Shown here one piece after another: positions 26,881 through 36,086 of a stretch of DNA of 64,000 bases. The stretch is from Propionibacteriaceae bacterium (GTDB lineage Bacteria; Actinomycetota; Actinomycetes; Propionibacteriales; Propionibacteriaceae). The notes beneath the pieces were generated by a model, which was not told where the DNA came from, did not search any database, and saw only the letters and a list, made by a program, of their open reading frames with translations. The position numbers were made by a program, and so were the translations under genes. The DNA is taken from the NCBI GenBank assembly GCA_017306015.1, contig JAFKJK010000009.1:62001-126000 (forward strand). Direction: 5' to 3'. Position 1 is the stretch's first letter; every line of letters begins with the position of its first letter.

Positions 26881-28761
26881 TCAGGCGGGTTCGGGGGTCC
26901 TCGCCGGCGTCGGGTTGGTGACCTGCTCGATCGAGCGGGCCGCGCCCCTGTCGGCGGACAGCGCCATCGCTGCGTACACCTGCAGGGCCTTCGAGACGAC
27001 CCGATCGCGGTTCCTCGGCCTCCAGCCGAGCTCGTCCCGGCGCGCCCGGCGCTCGGCCAGCGTGGTCTCGTCCACCAGCAGTGTCAGCGCGCGATCCGGA
27101 ATGGAGATCTCGATCAGGTCGCCGTCCTCGATCAGCCCGATCGTGCCGCCGGACGCCGCCTCGGGCGAGACGTGGCCGATGCACAGCCCGGTCGAGCCGC
27201 CCGAGAACCGGCCGTCGGTGACCAGGGCGCACTCCCGGCCGAGCCCCAGGCCTTTCAGATAGGACGTGGGGTAGAGCATCTCCTGCATGCCCGGGCCACC
27301 CTTGGGGCCCTCGTAGCGAACGATCACCACGTGCCCGGGCTGGACGCGCTTGCTCAGGATCGCCTCGACGGCCTCCTCCTGGCTCTCGGTGACGATCGCG
27401 GTGCCCCGGAACGTCCACAACTCCTCCGCGACGCCGGCGGTCTTCACGATGGCGCCGTCCTCGGCGATGTTGCCCTTCAGGATCGCCAGGCCGCCGTCAG
27501 CGGTGTACGGGTGCGCCACCGACCGGATGCAGCCGGACTCGGAGTCGGTGTCGAGGCTCTCCCAGCGCGCCGTCGACGAGAACGGGACGGTGGTGCGGAC
27601 ACCACCCGGCGCGGCGTGGAACAGCTCGACCGCCTCGGGAAGCGGCGAGCCGCCCCGGATGTCCCAGTCGGCCAGCCACTTCTCCAGCGACGGCGAGTGG
27701 ACGGCGTGGACGCCGCGTTCCAGCAGCCCGCCGCGGTCGAGTTCGCCGAGGATCGCCGCGATGCCACCGGCGCGGTGGACGTCCTCCATGTAGTAGTTCG
27801 TCGTGTTGGGCGCGACCTTGCACAGGCAGGGGGTGATCCGCGACAGCGCGTCGATGTCGTCGGAGTCGAAGTCGACCCCGGCCTCGTGCGCGGCGGCCAG
27901 CAGGTGCAGGACGGTGTTGGTCGAGCCGCCCATCGCGATGTCCAGCCGCATGGCGTTGGCGAACGCGGGCTTGGTGGCGATCGACTTCGGCAGCACGGAC
28001 GCGTCGTCCTCGTCGTACCAGCGCTTGGCCAGCTCGACGACGAGCTTGCCGGCGTTCAGGAACAGGTCCTCGCGGGCGGACGCGGTGGCCAGGGTCGAGC
28101 CGTTGCCCGGCAGCGCCAGCCCCAGCGCCTCGAGCAGGCAGTTCATCGAGTTGGCGGTGAACATGCCCGAGCACGAGCCGCAGGTCGGGCAGGCGCTCTG
28201 CTCGATCGAGAGCAGTTGCTCGTCGCTCACCTTCTCGTCGACGGCCTTGTACATGGCGTCGATCAGGTCCAGGCGCGGCTGGGCGACCCCGGCAACCACC
28301 TCGGCTTTCCCGGCCTCCATCGGTCCGCCGGAGACGAACACCGTCGGGATGTTCAGCCGCAGCGCGGCCAGCAGCATGCCGGGCGTGATCTTGTCGCAGT
28401 TGGAGATGCAGACCAGCGCGTCCGCGCAGTGCGCGTTGACCATGTACTCCACCGAGTCGGCGATCAGCTCCCGGCTGGGCAGCGAGTAGAGCATGCCGTC
28501 GTGGCCCATCGCGATGCCGTCGTCGACGGCGATCGTGTTGAACTCGCGTCCGACCCCGCCGGCCTCGGCCACGGCGCCCGCGACGAGCTGCCCCATGTCC
28601 TTGAGGTGGACGTGGCCCGGGACGAACTGGGTGAACGAGTTCGCGATCGCCACGATCGGCTTGCCGAAGTCGGAGTCGGTCAGGCCGGTCGCGCGCCACA
28701 GGGCGCGGGCGCCGGCCATGTTGCGGCCGTGGGTGGTGGTGCGGGAGCGGAGTGCGGGCAT
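26881..28761 (-). CDS. ilvD: Dihydroxy-acid dehydratase
   Basis: This 626-residue enzyme catalyses the third common step of valine, leucine and isoleucine synthesis, dehydrating dihydroxy acids to 2-keto acids. The N-terminus [20 protein letters not shown] is canonical. Iron-sulfur ligand cysteines are visible in [12 protein letters not shown] and [18 protein letters not shown], matching the E. coli-like [4Fe-4S] type, and [20 protein letters not shown] is a strong family motif. The C-terminal half contains [20 protein letters not shown] and [21 protein letters not shown]. The ATG at 28761 is the natural start; the upstream open frame is spurious. No other ilv gene is adjacent. Confidence 0.97.
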   Translation of the reverse strand: MPALRSRTTTHGRNMAGARALWRATGLTDSDFGKPIVAIANSFTQFVPGHVHLKDMGQLVAGAVAEAGGVGREFNTIAVDDGIAMGHDGMLYSLPSRELIADSVEYMVNAHCADALVCISNCDKITPGMLLAALRLNIPTVFVSGGPMEAGKAEVVAGVAQPRLDLIDAMYKAVDEKVSDEQLLSIEQSACPTCGSCSGMFTANSMNCLLEALGLALPGNGSTLATASAREDLFLNAGKLVVELAKRWYDEDDASVLPKSIATKPAFANAMRLDIAMGGSTNTVLHLLAAAHEAGVDFDSDDIDALSRITPCLCKVAPNTTNYYMEDVHRAGGIAAILGELDRGGLLERGVHAVHSPSLEKWLADWDIRGGSPLPEAVELFHAAPGGVRTTVPFSSTARWESLDTDSESGCIRSVAHPYTADGGLAILKGNIAEDGAIVKTAGVAEELWTFRGTAIVTESQEEAVEAILSKRVQPGHVVIVRYEGPKGGPGMQEMLYPTSYLKGLGLGRECALVTDGRFSGGSTGLCIGHVSPEAASGGTIGLIEDGDLIEISIPDRALTLLVDETTLAERRARRDELGWRPRNRDRVVSKALQVYAAMALSADRGAARSIEQVTNPTPARTPEPA

Positions 28762-28919
28762 GGTCAACCTCGATTTCAGCGAACCCGACAAGGGTAGTCG
28801 GCGAGCCGTTCGGCGCCCAGAGCGGTTGTCGCAGTCTGGACGCCGCTGCTGCGGCCACGTCCCGACGAGGCGGACGAGACGGGCGAGACGAGGTGGACGA
28901 GAGGAGGCTGGGGAGACGA

Positions 28920-29741
28920 TCAGAGGTCTACGGTGCCGGAGATCACCGGCCGGACGCGTCCGCCGATCCAGAGGTCGGTGCCGTCGTCGTCGACGAAGAT
29001 CTCGCCGTGGCGTCCCAGCTGCGAGCCCTGGGTGGCGACGTAGCTGGACGGGACGACCCCCCGTCCCCGCAGCCACTGGGCCACGGCGGCGTTGAGGCTG
29101 CCGGTGACCGGATCCTCCCAGCTGCCGACAAAGCCGCGAACCTCGTAGGCGTAGCGCCCGTCCGCGCGTCCGACGATGCCCAGGTGCTGGGTCGCGCCGA
29201 GTTGGGTCAGGTCGGGTCGAACCGCCCGGACGGCGGCGGCGTCGGCCAGTTCGACCATCGTCCACGGCGGGCCGTTGTCGCCCCACTCGTGCGCCATCCA
29301 CTCCGTCCGCGGGACGCCGAGGACGGCTTCGGCGACAGCGAGGTGCGCTGCGTCCAGTGGTCCGGTGCGCAGCCGGGACGGTGCGGCGAACGCCAGCCGG
29401 TCATCGGCGACCCGCACCCGGACCAGCCCGACGCCGCACTCCTGGACGACCTCGTCCGAGCGGCCCGGACGCCCGCCCGCGGCCAGCCACGCGGCGGCCG
29501 AGCCGAGCGTCGGGTGGCCGGCGAACGGCAGCTCGTTCGTCCCGGTGAAGATGCGGACGCGGTAGTCGGCCCCGGGATCGGTGGGTGGCAGCAGGAAGGT
29601 GGTCTCGGACAGGTTGGTCCAGGTAGCGAACGCCTGCATCGCGGCGTCCGACAGTCCGTCCGCGTCGTGGACGACGGCGAGCGGGTTGCCGGTGATGCCG
29701 CCGTCCCCGAAGACGTCGACCTGCCTGAAGCTCCTCATCAT
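28920..29741 (-). CDS. PhzF-family isomerase/epimerase
   Basis: This 273-residue protein has the PhzF fold. The N-terminus [20 protein letters not shown], the catalytic-type Glu in [11 protein letters not shown] (Glu45 class) and [21 protein letters not shown] are all family signatures, and the second half contains [15 protein letters not shown]. PhzF itself isomerises a phenazine precursor, but stand-alone relatives are widespread and mostly uncharacterised, so phenazine synthesis should not be inferred. The start could be the ATG at 29741 or the next one. It is followed by ilvD on the same strand after about 160 bp and lies downstream of a family A repeat. Confidence 0.9.
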   Translation of the reverse strand: MMRSFRQVDVFGDGGITGNPLAVVHDADGLSDAAMQAFATWTNLSETTFLLPPTDPGADYRVRIFTGTNELPFAGHPTLGSAAAWLAAGGRPGRSDEVVQECGVGLVRVRVADDRLAFAAPSRLRTGPLDAAHLAVAEAVLGVPRTEWMAHEWGDNGPPWTMVELADAAAVRAVRPDLTQLGATQHLGIVGRADGRYAYEVRGFVGSWEDPVTGSLNAAVAQWLRGRGVVPSSYVATQGSQLGRHGEIFVDDDGTDLWIGGRVRPVISGTVDL

Positions 29742-29756
29742 CTCTCCCCATCCGTG

Positions 29757-29820
29757 CTGAACCGAAGTACCTGTCCCCGACGGTTCAGCTGAACGATCGG
29801 GGACAGGTACTTCGGTTCAG
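29757..29820. repeat. Intergenic repeat family A, head-to-head pair
   Basis: Two 32-bp units abut in inverted orientation (29757-29788 and 29789-29820). The left one has GAACCGAAGTACCTGTCCCC and the right one GGGGACAGGTACTTCGGTTC. The right end supplies the TGA stop of phosphofructokinase (complement of 29817-29819). The pair can form a very long hairpin and may terminate transcription. Confidence 0.88.
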
Positions 29821-30941
29821 TCGCCGAGGCCGGTGCCGACCTTGCGCGCGGTGTGCACCCACTCGTGGTCCAGCGGGACGAGCTTCACCTTGCCGGCGAC
29901 CTCTTCCAGCGGGACGAGCTCGGTGTCCTCGCCGCGGGCGGCCACCATCACCCCGAACTGGCCCTTCTCGACCGCGTGCGCAGCGGCCGTCCCGAGCCGG
30001 GAGCCGAGCAGCCTGTCGGCCGCGCACGGGATGCCACCCCGCTGGACGTAGCCCAGGATCGTCACCCGGGACTCCAGCCCCGTCACCGCCTCCAGCTCGC
30101 GGGCCAGCTTGAACGTGTGCTCGCGCTGTGAGTCGTACACGTTGGCCAGGTGCTTGCGCGCCGCCCCGGACGCCTCCGGCGTCTTCGCCGAGCGGACGAG
30201 CAGCTCGGCGGCCTCCAGATCGGCGGCGTCCGTCCGGTCGCGGGCACCCTCGGCGATCGCGACGACGGAGAAGGTGCTGCCCGACTTCATCCGGTCCTGG
30301 ATCCGGTCGGCCACGCTGTCCACCGAGAACGGGATCTCCGGCAGCAGGATGATGTCGGCGCCCCCGGCGATGCCGGCGCCCAGCGCCAGCCAGCCGGCGC
30401 GGTGGCCCATGATCTCGGTGAGGATGATCCGGTGGTGGCTGTGCGCCGTCGAGTGCAGCCGGTCGATGGCCTCGGTGGCGATCTCCATCGCGGTCGCGAA
30501 GCCGAACGTCGTGTCGGTGCGCGCGATGTCGTTGTCGATGGTCTTCGGCAACGTGATCACGTTCAATCCGGCCTCGACCAGCCGCAGCGCGTTCTTCGCC
30601 GTCCCGCCGCCCCCGAGCAGGATGATCGCGTCCAGCCCCTCGGCCTCGACGTTCGCGACCACCTGGGGACGCGCGTCGACGACCTCGCCGTCGATGCTCA
30701 TCTTGTGCACCTTGTCCCGGCTGGTGCCGAGGATCGTGCCGCCGACGGTCAGGATGCCCGACAGCGCCCGCGAGTCGAGGGGGACGTGGCGGTTCTCGAC
30801 CAGGCCGCGGATTCCGTCCCGGAAGCCGATCAGCTCCCAGCCGTTGCCGATCGCCGCCTTGCCGAAGCCGCGGATGGCGGCGTTGAGGCCGGGGCTGTCA
30901 CCACCCGCGGTGAGGATGCCGACTCGCTTCGTCGCTGCCAT
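29817..30941 (-). CDS. 6-phosphofructokinase, lysine-type (possibly pyrophosphate-dependent)
   Basis: This 374-residue phosphofructokinase phosphorylates fructose 6-phosphate in glycolysis. Family motifs are [26 protein letters not shown] and the substrate loop [12 protein letters not shown], followed by [20 protein letters not shown] and [21 protein letters not shown]. The Lys in PKTIDND (ATP enzymes usually have Gly) is the feature tied to pyrophosphate use. The nucleotide-binding loop reads [11 protein letters not shown] where GGDG or GGNG is usual, so the acidic residue that normally helps hold Mg is absent. Phosphate-donor specificity must therefore be left open. The stop codon lies within a repeat element. 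Confidence 0.9.
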   Translation of the reverse strand: MAATKRVGILTAGGDSPGLNAAIRGFGKAAIGNGWELIGFRDGIRGLVENRHVPLDSRALSGILTVGGTILGTSRDKVHKMSIDGEVVDARPQVVANVEAEGLDAIILLGGGGTAKNALRLVEAGLNVITLPKTIDNDIARTDTTFGFATAMEIATEAIDRLHSTAHSHHRIILTEIMGHRAGWLALGAGIAGGADIILLPEIPFSVDSVADRIQDRMKSGSTFSVVAIAEGARDRTDAADLEAAELLVRSAKTPEASGAARKHLANVYDSQREHTFKLARELEAVTGLESRVTILGYVQRGGIPCAADRLLGSRLGTAAAHAVEKGQFGVMVAARGEDTELVPLEEVAGKVKLVPLDHEWVHTARKVGTGLGD

Positions 30942-31089
30942 CGCGCCGTCCCTTCGCTACCCGTGAGGCAACAGGCTAGTGCGGGGACGCCGGCAGCCGG
31001 GGGACGGTGGTAGTTCGCTGCCTGTCCGCAGTCCTGCCAGAGACGGTCACAGTACGCTCACAGCGTTCGAGTCCGATTGGAGCACCGCC

Positions 31090-31728
31090 ATGGCCGCCCG
31101 TCCGCTCTTCACCGCAACGTTCCTGGCTCTCGCGCTCACCGGCTGCGGGGTCACGCCTCCGGCCGCAACGCAGCCCCCGACCTCGCCCAGCGCTGCCACC
31201 AGCGCGCCGGCGAGCCCCGACGCGCCCACTTCCCCCGCCGAGCCCACCTCGCCCGAGCCGTCCCTGTCCCCGCTGGTGGTCGGCGGGACGACGCTGGGAG
31301 AGTTCAGCGTCGGCAGCCCGGAGAAGGAGGTCACCGCGGCCGTCACCGCACTCCTCGGCGAGCCGACCGACACCAGCCGGGGCCCCCTGTGCGAACTCGA
31401 CTCGGCCAGCCACTACTCGACCGTCGTGAATTACGACACGGTGTGGGTCACGTTCGCCGCCGCCGACGCGAAGAAGACCTCGCCGCGCACCCTCTTCAAC
31501 TGGGGCGCGGTGCTCGCGAAACGGGGCCTGCCGAAGGGCGTGGTGATGCAGGACGACGTGCCGCTGAACCTGGGCTGGAAGCAGCTGAAGGCCAGGTACC
31601 CGGACGCCAAGTCGGTCAGGACGGGGGTCGAGGGGACGCAGGCGCTGCGACTTCCGAACAGGCTGCTGTTCACCGGCGACGACATCCCGCTCCAGGTCCA
31701 GGGCGGAGAGTTCACCACCTGCGAGTAG
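31090..31728 (+). CDS. Lipoprotein, tandem paralogue 1
   Basis: This 212-residue exported lipoprotein has lipobox LTGC (Cys18), a Pro/Ser/Thr-rich linker to about residue 60 and a folded domain beginning VVGGTTLGEFSVGS. It shares KKTSPRTL, DDVPLNLGWKQLKARYP and a final Cys-Glu with the next gene's product, so the two are tandem duplicates. Two conserved cysteines (LCELDS and the C-terminal one) could form a disulfide. The ATG at 31090 was chosen because the signal peptide starts there. Function is unknown. Confidence 0.85.
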   Translation: MAARPLFTATFLALALTGCGVTPPAATQPPTSPSAATSAPASPDAPTSPAEPTSPEPSLSPLVVGGTTLGEFSVGSPEKEVTAAVTALLGEPTDTSRGPLCELDSASHYSTVVNYDTVWVTFAAADAKKTSPRTLFNWGAVLAKRGLPKGVVMQDDVPLNLGWKQLKARYPDAKSVRTGVEGTQALRLPNRLLFTGDDIPLQVQGGEFTTCE

Positions 31729-31906
31729 GCCACCACTCCACTCCCTCCCGGTTCCGCGGTCCCTCCCCGACGGGCGCGACCGTCCAGGGGGCGTCGGTTC
31801 ACGGTCGGGGCTCGCTCGCGGGCCGCCCCGCTGGGGCGGCTACGCTGGCAGGGTCGTCACCGGGCTCCGGCCTGCAGATGCACGTTCTCCGCGACGGGAG
31901 GGACGG

Positions 31907-32560
31907 ATGAGGCTCGCGACTGCGCTGGTAGCCCCGGCCCTGGCCCTCGCGCTGGGGCTGGGTGGCTGTGCGCAGACCGCACCGGGGGTGGACCGGACCA
32001 CACCGTCCGTCCCGGCGACGCCGGGCTCCGCCACTGCCTCCGCCCCGGTCACCGCGGCGGTGTCGCCGTCACCCTCACCGTCCCCTTCGCCGTCGGCCAC
32101 CGCGATCGTTCTCGCGGCGGACGCCATTGGCGAGTTGCCGTTCGGGACGGCGCAGGCGACCGTCGCCAGCCTGCTCACAGAGCGCCTGGGCAAGCCGTCC
32201 GACACGGCCTCGGGCCGCTCCTGCGAGCTCGACAGCTCCAGCCCGTGGGTCGAGACCCTGGTCTTCAAGAACCTGTGGGTCGAGTTCCAGACCAAGGACG
32301 CGAAGAAGACCTCGCCTCGGACGCTGCACGGCTGGGGGCTGCAGCTGAACGGGGCCCTGCCGTCCGCCCTCGCGATCGCCGACGACGTCCCGCTCGACCT
32401 GAGCTTCAAGCAACTCAAGGCCAAGTACCCGGGAACGAAGACGCTCGACCTGGGCCTGGAGGACGGCACGATCGCCGTCCAGCTTCCGAACAAGCTGATC
32501 TTCTACGGGGTCAAGGAGCCGGAGGTGCTCCGCGGCGGCGCGATCGGCGTCTGCGAGTAG
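31907..32560 (+). CDS. Lipoprotein, tandem paralogue 2
   Basis: This 217-residue lipoprotein follows a strong ribosome site (GGGAGGGACGG) and has lipobox LGGC (Cys21), a low-complexity linker to about residue 65 and a domain paralogous to the preceding gene: SCELDSSS, AKKTSPRTLHGWGLQL, DDVPLDLSFKQLKAKYPG, QLPNKLIFYG and a terminal CE. Both proteins probably present the same small fold at the cell surface. Divergence between them is large enough to indicate an old duplication. Function is unknown. Confidence 0.86.
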   Translation: MRLATALVAPALALALGLGGCAQTAPGVDRTTPSVPATPGSATASAPVTAAVSPSPSPSPSPSATAIVLAADAIGELPFGTAQATVASLLTERLGKPSDTASGRSCELDSSSPWVETLVFKNLWVEFQTKDAKKTSPRTLHGWGLQLNGALPSALAIADDVPLDLSFKQLKAKYPGTKTLDLGLEDGTIAVQLPNKLIFYGVKEPEVLRGGAIGVCE

Positions 32561-32582
32561 GGCCCCGGTTCGGCCGGCTCGG

Positions 32583-32740
32583 AGCGATCGAGCTGAACCA
32601 TCGGGGACTGTCCCCGACGATTCACCGAACCCGGCTCGAGCGATCGGGCTGAACCATCGGGGACTGTCCCCGACGATTCACCAGACCCGGCTCGAGCGAT
32701 CGGGTTGAACCATCGGGGACTGTCCCCGACGGTTCACCAC
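32583..32740. repeat. Three tandem 56-bp repeats with a GGGGACTGTCCCC palindrome
   Basis: Three copies at a 56-bp period (hallmark TGAACC at 32594, 32650 and 32705/6) each contain GAACCATCGGGGACTGTCCC, a 13-bp palindrome core, flanked by GGCTCGAGCGATCGG spacers. It is a variant of repeat family A with CTGTCCCC instead of CAGGTACTTCGG. It lies between the convergent lipoprotein and YgjV-like genes. Confidence 0.9.
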
Positions 32741-32753
32741 GCGGCCGTCCGCC

Positions 32754-33371
32754 TCAGCCGCGCAGGCGCAACACCAGCCGTCCGTCCTCGGACGCGAAGC
32801 CGCTGCGGACCAGGTAGTTGCGGACGGCCTCCGTCTCCGGCTCGGCGACCACCGCCGTGAAGCCTGCCTTCCTGAACACGTCCGCCCCGGGGCCGTACAG
32901 CCACCCGCCGATCCGCGAGTCGCGGAAGGCGTGCATCACGTAGTCGAGACGCAGGCGCAGGGTCGAGCCGTCCGGGGTGCCGACGACGGCACCGGCCGGC
33001 AGCCCGTCCCGGACGAGCAGCCGGACGAAGTCGCCCTCCTCAGGCTCCCCGAAGCCGGGGTGGAAGCGGGCGATGTCGGCGCGGTGGGAGCCGAGGAAGT
33101 CGAGCAGGAACGGTGCGTCCGCCGCGATCGGGACGGCGCCGAGGTCGCGGTGCGGGCCGAACTCGCGACGCAGGTACCACAGGTGCAGCAGGCCGGCCGC
33201 CGCGTTGGTGAGGATGATCGGGATCGAGCCCAGCAGTGACCCGTAGGTCACGAACACCACGCAACCCACCAGCGACACCACCCGCAGCCGCACCACCGAC
33301 TTCATCGCGAACGAGGCCACCACCAGCGCCGAGGCCACGTATCCGATCAGTTCCACTACCGAGGCATTCAC
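32754..33371 (-). CDS. YgjV-like membrane domain fused to a GNAT-like domain
   Basis: This 205-residue protein starts at GTG 33371. Residues 1-80 form three helices of the YgjV type (VELIGYVASALVVASFAMKS, SLVGCVVFVTYGSLLGSIPI, NAAAGLLHLWYLRREFG). Residues 85-205 are soluble and resemble the second half of a GNAT acetyltransferase: LDYVMHAFRDSRIGGWLYG, then FRKAGFTAVVAEPETEAVRNYLVRSGF. No catalytic assignment is possible. A TAGCCT hexamer seven bases before the GTG suggests a leaderless transcript. The composition matches the genome, so there is no sign of recent transfer. Confidence 0.8.
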   Translation of the reverse strand: MNASVVELIGYVASALVVASFAMKSVVRLRVVSLVGCVVFVTYGSLLGSIPIILTNAAAGLLHLWYLRREFGPHRDLGAVPIAADAPFLLDFLGSHRADIARFHPGFGEPEEGDFVRLLVRDGLPAGAVVGTPDGSTLRLRLDYVMHAFRDSRIGGWLYGPGADVFRKAGFTAVVAEPETEAVRNYLVRSGFASEDGRLVLRLRG

Positions 33372-33487
33372 GGTCGAAAGGCTATCGAGCCCGGACGATC
33401 GGCTGCGATCGGGCGGCTGTCCCGGCCCTGGCGCAACGTCGAGTCAGACGTGGGGCGCGACCGGGCGCACGGCGATAGTGTGCGGGC

Positions 33488-33859
33488 GTGGCCAAGGCTC
33501 CTGACACCGCCGGCTCCGGACGCGCCCGGATGCGCCTGCTCGCGGTGATCCTGCTCGGGCTGATCACCGGCTACCTGACGGTGACCGCGTTCGCGCTGAT
33601 GCTGCTGCCGGAGACCACCGTCGGTGCCATGTACGCGGTCTGGATCGGGGTGGCCGTGCTGGTGATCGCCGGCTGCTACGGGCTGTCCGCCTGGTGGGTC
33701 GCACGCCGGAAGCGTTGGGGCCACATCGTCGCGCTCGTCGTCGCGGGGCTCGGCTTCCTGCTGTCCTTCGGGACGGTCACCGGCTGGTTCATGTGGGTCG
33801 CGGCGGCGCTGCAGGTGCTCACCCTCGCGCTGCTGGCCCTCACCGTGCCGCGGCGCTAG
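33488..33859 (+). CDS. Small four-helix membrane protein
   Basis: This 123-residue protein starts at GTG 33488, with hydrophobic stretches near residues 17-38, 43-62, 74-92 and 95-118 and basic loops (ARMR, ARRKRWG). I recognise no named family. It is divergent from the YgjV-like gene and 80 bp upstream of the M3 peptidase gene on the same strand. Codon use supports a real gene. Confidence 0.72.
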   Translation: MAKAPDTAGSGRARMRLLAVILLGLITGYLTVTAFALMLLPETTVGAMYAVWIGVAVLVIAGCYGLSAWWVARRKRWGHIVALVVAGLGFLLSFGTVTGWFMWVAAALQVLTLALLALTVPRR

Positions 33860-33938
33860 CCAGGGAGGCTCTCCCAGCGCCCCGCCCGGGCAAACGTGCT
33901 GGCTCGCGTTGGGGGACGGATCGGGCAAGGATGGAGCC

Positions 33939-35999
33939 ATGCCCCTCACTGCGTCGAATCCGCTCGCCGTCCCGTCCGTCCTTCCCTACGAGCTGCCGGA
34001 CTATCCCGCCATCGCCGACACCGACTACCAGCCCGCGATCGAGGCCGGCATGGCCGAGCAGCTTGCCGAGCTGGCCGCGCTCGCCGCCGACTCCGAGCCA
34101 GCCACCGTGGCCACCGTGATCGAGGCGTGGGAGACCTCCGGCCAGCTGCTCGGACGGGCCCTGCGCGCCTTCTACACCAAGCAGCCGGCCGACACGAACC
34201 CCGTCCTCGACGACGTGGACGCCGCGATCGCCCCCCAGCTGGCCGCCCACACCGACGCGATCTACCTCGACCGGGCGCTCTACCAGCGGGTCGCAGCCCT
34301 CGCCCAGCGGGTCGAGGCCGGCGAGGTGGAACTCGACCCGGCGTCGGCGTACTGGCTGGAGCGCAAGCTGCAGGCCTTCGAGCGCAACGGCGTCAACCTG
34401 CCCGAGGCCGAGCAGGCCCGGCTGCGCGAACTCAACGCGCGGATCGCCGAGCTGCAGTCGGCGTTCGGACGCGAGACGCTGGCCGGCACCAACGCCGGCG
34501 CGGTGCTGGTCACCGACGCCGCGGAGCTGGACGGGCTCAGCGACGCCGAGATCGCCGGCGCCCGGGAGCGCGCAGCCGAGCAGGGTCACGAGTCCGGCTG
34601 GCTGATCGAGCTGGACAACACCTCGGGCCAGCGTCCGCTGGACGTGCTGAAGAACCGGTCGCTGCGGGAGCGGATCCACCGGGCGTCCGTGAACAGGGGG
34701 CTCGGCGGGGAGCACGACACCCGACCCCTGGTGGTCGAACTCGCGAGGCTCCGCGCGGAGCGGGCGCAGCTGCTCGGCTTCGCCACCCACGCCGGGTACA
34801 TCGCCGCGGACGCCTGCGCCCGCACCGGAGAGGCGGTCTGGGAGCTGCTCACCAGGCTCGCGCCGGCCGCCGTGGCCAACGCCCGGGCCGAGGCCGCCGA
34901 GATGGAGGAGTTGTGGCAGCGGATCGAGCCCGGGGAGCCGCTGCAGGCCTGGGACTGGCAGTACGTCGCCGAGCAGCTCCGCACCGAGCGGTACCAGCTG
35001 GACGCGACGCTGCTGCGTCCCTATCTCGAACTGGAGCGGGTGCTGCACGACGGCGTCTTCGCGGCGGCCACCGGGCTCTACGGGATCACCTTCACCGAGC
35101 GGGACGACCTGCACGGCTACAACGACGAGGTCCGGGTCTTCGAGGTCGCGGACGCGGACGGCCCGATCGGGCTGTTCGTCGCAGACTTCTACACCCGTGG
35201 TGGCAAGCAGGGCGGCGCGTGGATGAACAACCTGGTCGACCAGAACCACCTGCTCGACCAGCTGCCGGTGGTGATGAACAACACGAACCTGATCAAGCCG
35301 CCGGCCGGCGAGCCGACGCTGATGACCTGGGACGACGTGATCGCACTGTTCCACGAGTTCGGGCACGCGCTGCACGGATTGCTGTCGGACGTGCGCTACC
35401 CGTCCCAGTCGGGCACCGAAACCCCCCGTGACTTCGTCGAATACCCGTCCCAGGTGAACGAGATGTGGATCCTCGATGCGGACGTGCTGCCGCGCTACGC
35501 CGTCCATCACGCGACCGGGGAGCCGATGCCGCCGGCGTGGGTGGAGACGCTGCGCGGCTCGACGCTGTTCCAGCAGGGGTTCAAGACGACCGAGTACCTC
35601 GGCGCCGCCCTGCTCGACCAGGTGTGGCACCGGACGCCGCTGGACGAGTTGCCGACCGATCCCGAGCAGGTGGAGGAGTTCGAACGCTCCGCCCTGGCCT
35701 CGGTCGGCCTGGACTTCGAGCTGGTGCCGCCGCGCTACCGGTCGACGTACTTCCGGCACGCGTTCGAGGGCGGCTACGACGCGGGCTACTACTCCTACAT
35801 CTGGTCGGAGGTGCTGGACGCCGACACGGCCGCGTTCATCCAGGCCAACGGCGGCCTGCGCCGGGAGAACGGTGAGCGGTTCCGTCGCCACCTGCTGGCC
35901 AAGGGCGGCTCGGTCGACGCGATGGACACCTTCCGCGACTATCGCGGCGCCGATCCGGACCTGGCCCACCTCCTGGAACGCCGCGGCCTGCAGGTCTGA
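33939..35999 (+). CDS. M3-family zinc metallopeptidase (peptidyl-dipeptidase Dcp type)
   Basis: This 686-residue cytoplasmic oligopeptidase matches Dcp/oligopeptidase A in length. The active site is HEFGHALHG near residue 472, with the third zinc ligand Glu in the following EYPSQVNEMW segment. YEGF-type motifs are seen as FRHAFEGGYDAGYYSYIWSE, with the catalytic Tyr region near the C-terminus, and TPRDFVEYPSQ is family-typical. It cleaves dipeptides or short fragments from oligopeptides. The ATG at 33939 follows GGATGGAG and gives the expected N-terminus. It ends at a strong bidirectional terminator shared with the convergent sugar ABC operon. Confidence 0.95.
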   Translation: MPLTASNPLAVPSVLPYELPDYPAIADTDYQPAIEAGMAEQLAELAALAADSEPATVATVIEAWETSGQLLGRALRAFYTKQPADTNPVLDDVDAAIAPQLAAHTDAIYLDRALYQRVAALAQRVEAGEVELDPASAYWLERKLQAFERNGVNLPEAEQARLRELNARIAELQSAFGRETLAGTNAGAVLVTDAAELDGLSDAEIAGARERAAEQGHESGWLIELDNTSGQRPLDVLKNRSLRERIHRASVNRGLGGEHDTRPLVVELARLRAERAQLLGFATHAGYIAADACARTGEAVWELLTRLAPAAVANARAEAAEMEELWQRIEPGEPLQAWDWQYVAEQLRTERYQLDATLLRPYLELERVLHDGVFAAATGLYGITFTERDDLHGYNDEVRVFEVADADGPIGLFVADFYTRGGKQGGAWMNNLVDQNHLLDQLPVVMNNTNLIKPPAGEPTLMTWDDVIALFHEFGHALHGLLSDVRYPSQSGTETPRDFVEYPSQVNEMWILDADVLPRYAVHHATGEPMPPAWVETLRGSTLFQQGFKTTEYLGAALLDQVWHRTPLDELPTDPEQVEEFERSALASVGLDFELVPPRYRSTYFRHAFEGGYDAGYYSYIWSEVLDADTAAFIQANGGLRRENGERFRRHLLAKGGSVDAMDTFRDYRGADPDLAHLLERRGLQV

Positions 36000-36038
36000 G
36001 CCGCCGCCAATCGGTTCGGAGTCCACCGCCCCGGACGC

Positions 36039-36070
36039 ACGAAGGCCCGGGCCGGAGCCCGGGCCTTCGT
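36039..36070. terminator. Bidirectional terminator between M3 peptidase and sugar ABC operon
   Basis: This is a perfect 14-bp stem, ACGAAGGCCCGGGC (36039-36052) with GCCCGGGCCTTCGT (36057-36070), around CGGA. It lies midway between the two convergent stop codons. Confidence 0.9.
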
Positions 36071-36086
36071 GGCCAGAGAGGGACTG

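Noticed and set aside
26881..29301. ilvD extended upstream to 29301
   Set aside because: The extension overlaps the PhzF-like gene out of frame and lacks similarity to the enzyme.
28920..29741. Phenazine biosynthesis
   Set aside because: PhzF relatives are widespread alone; no other phz gene is present.
32583..32740. Three-unit array as a mini CRISPR
   Set aside because: The spacers are repeats of one another and the repeat is a palindromic intergenic element related to copies elsewhere in the window.
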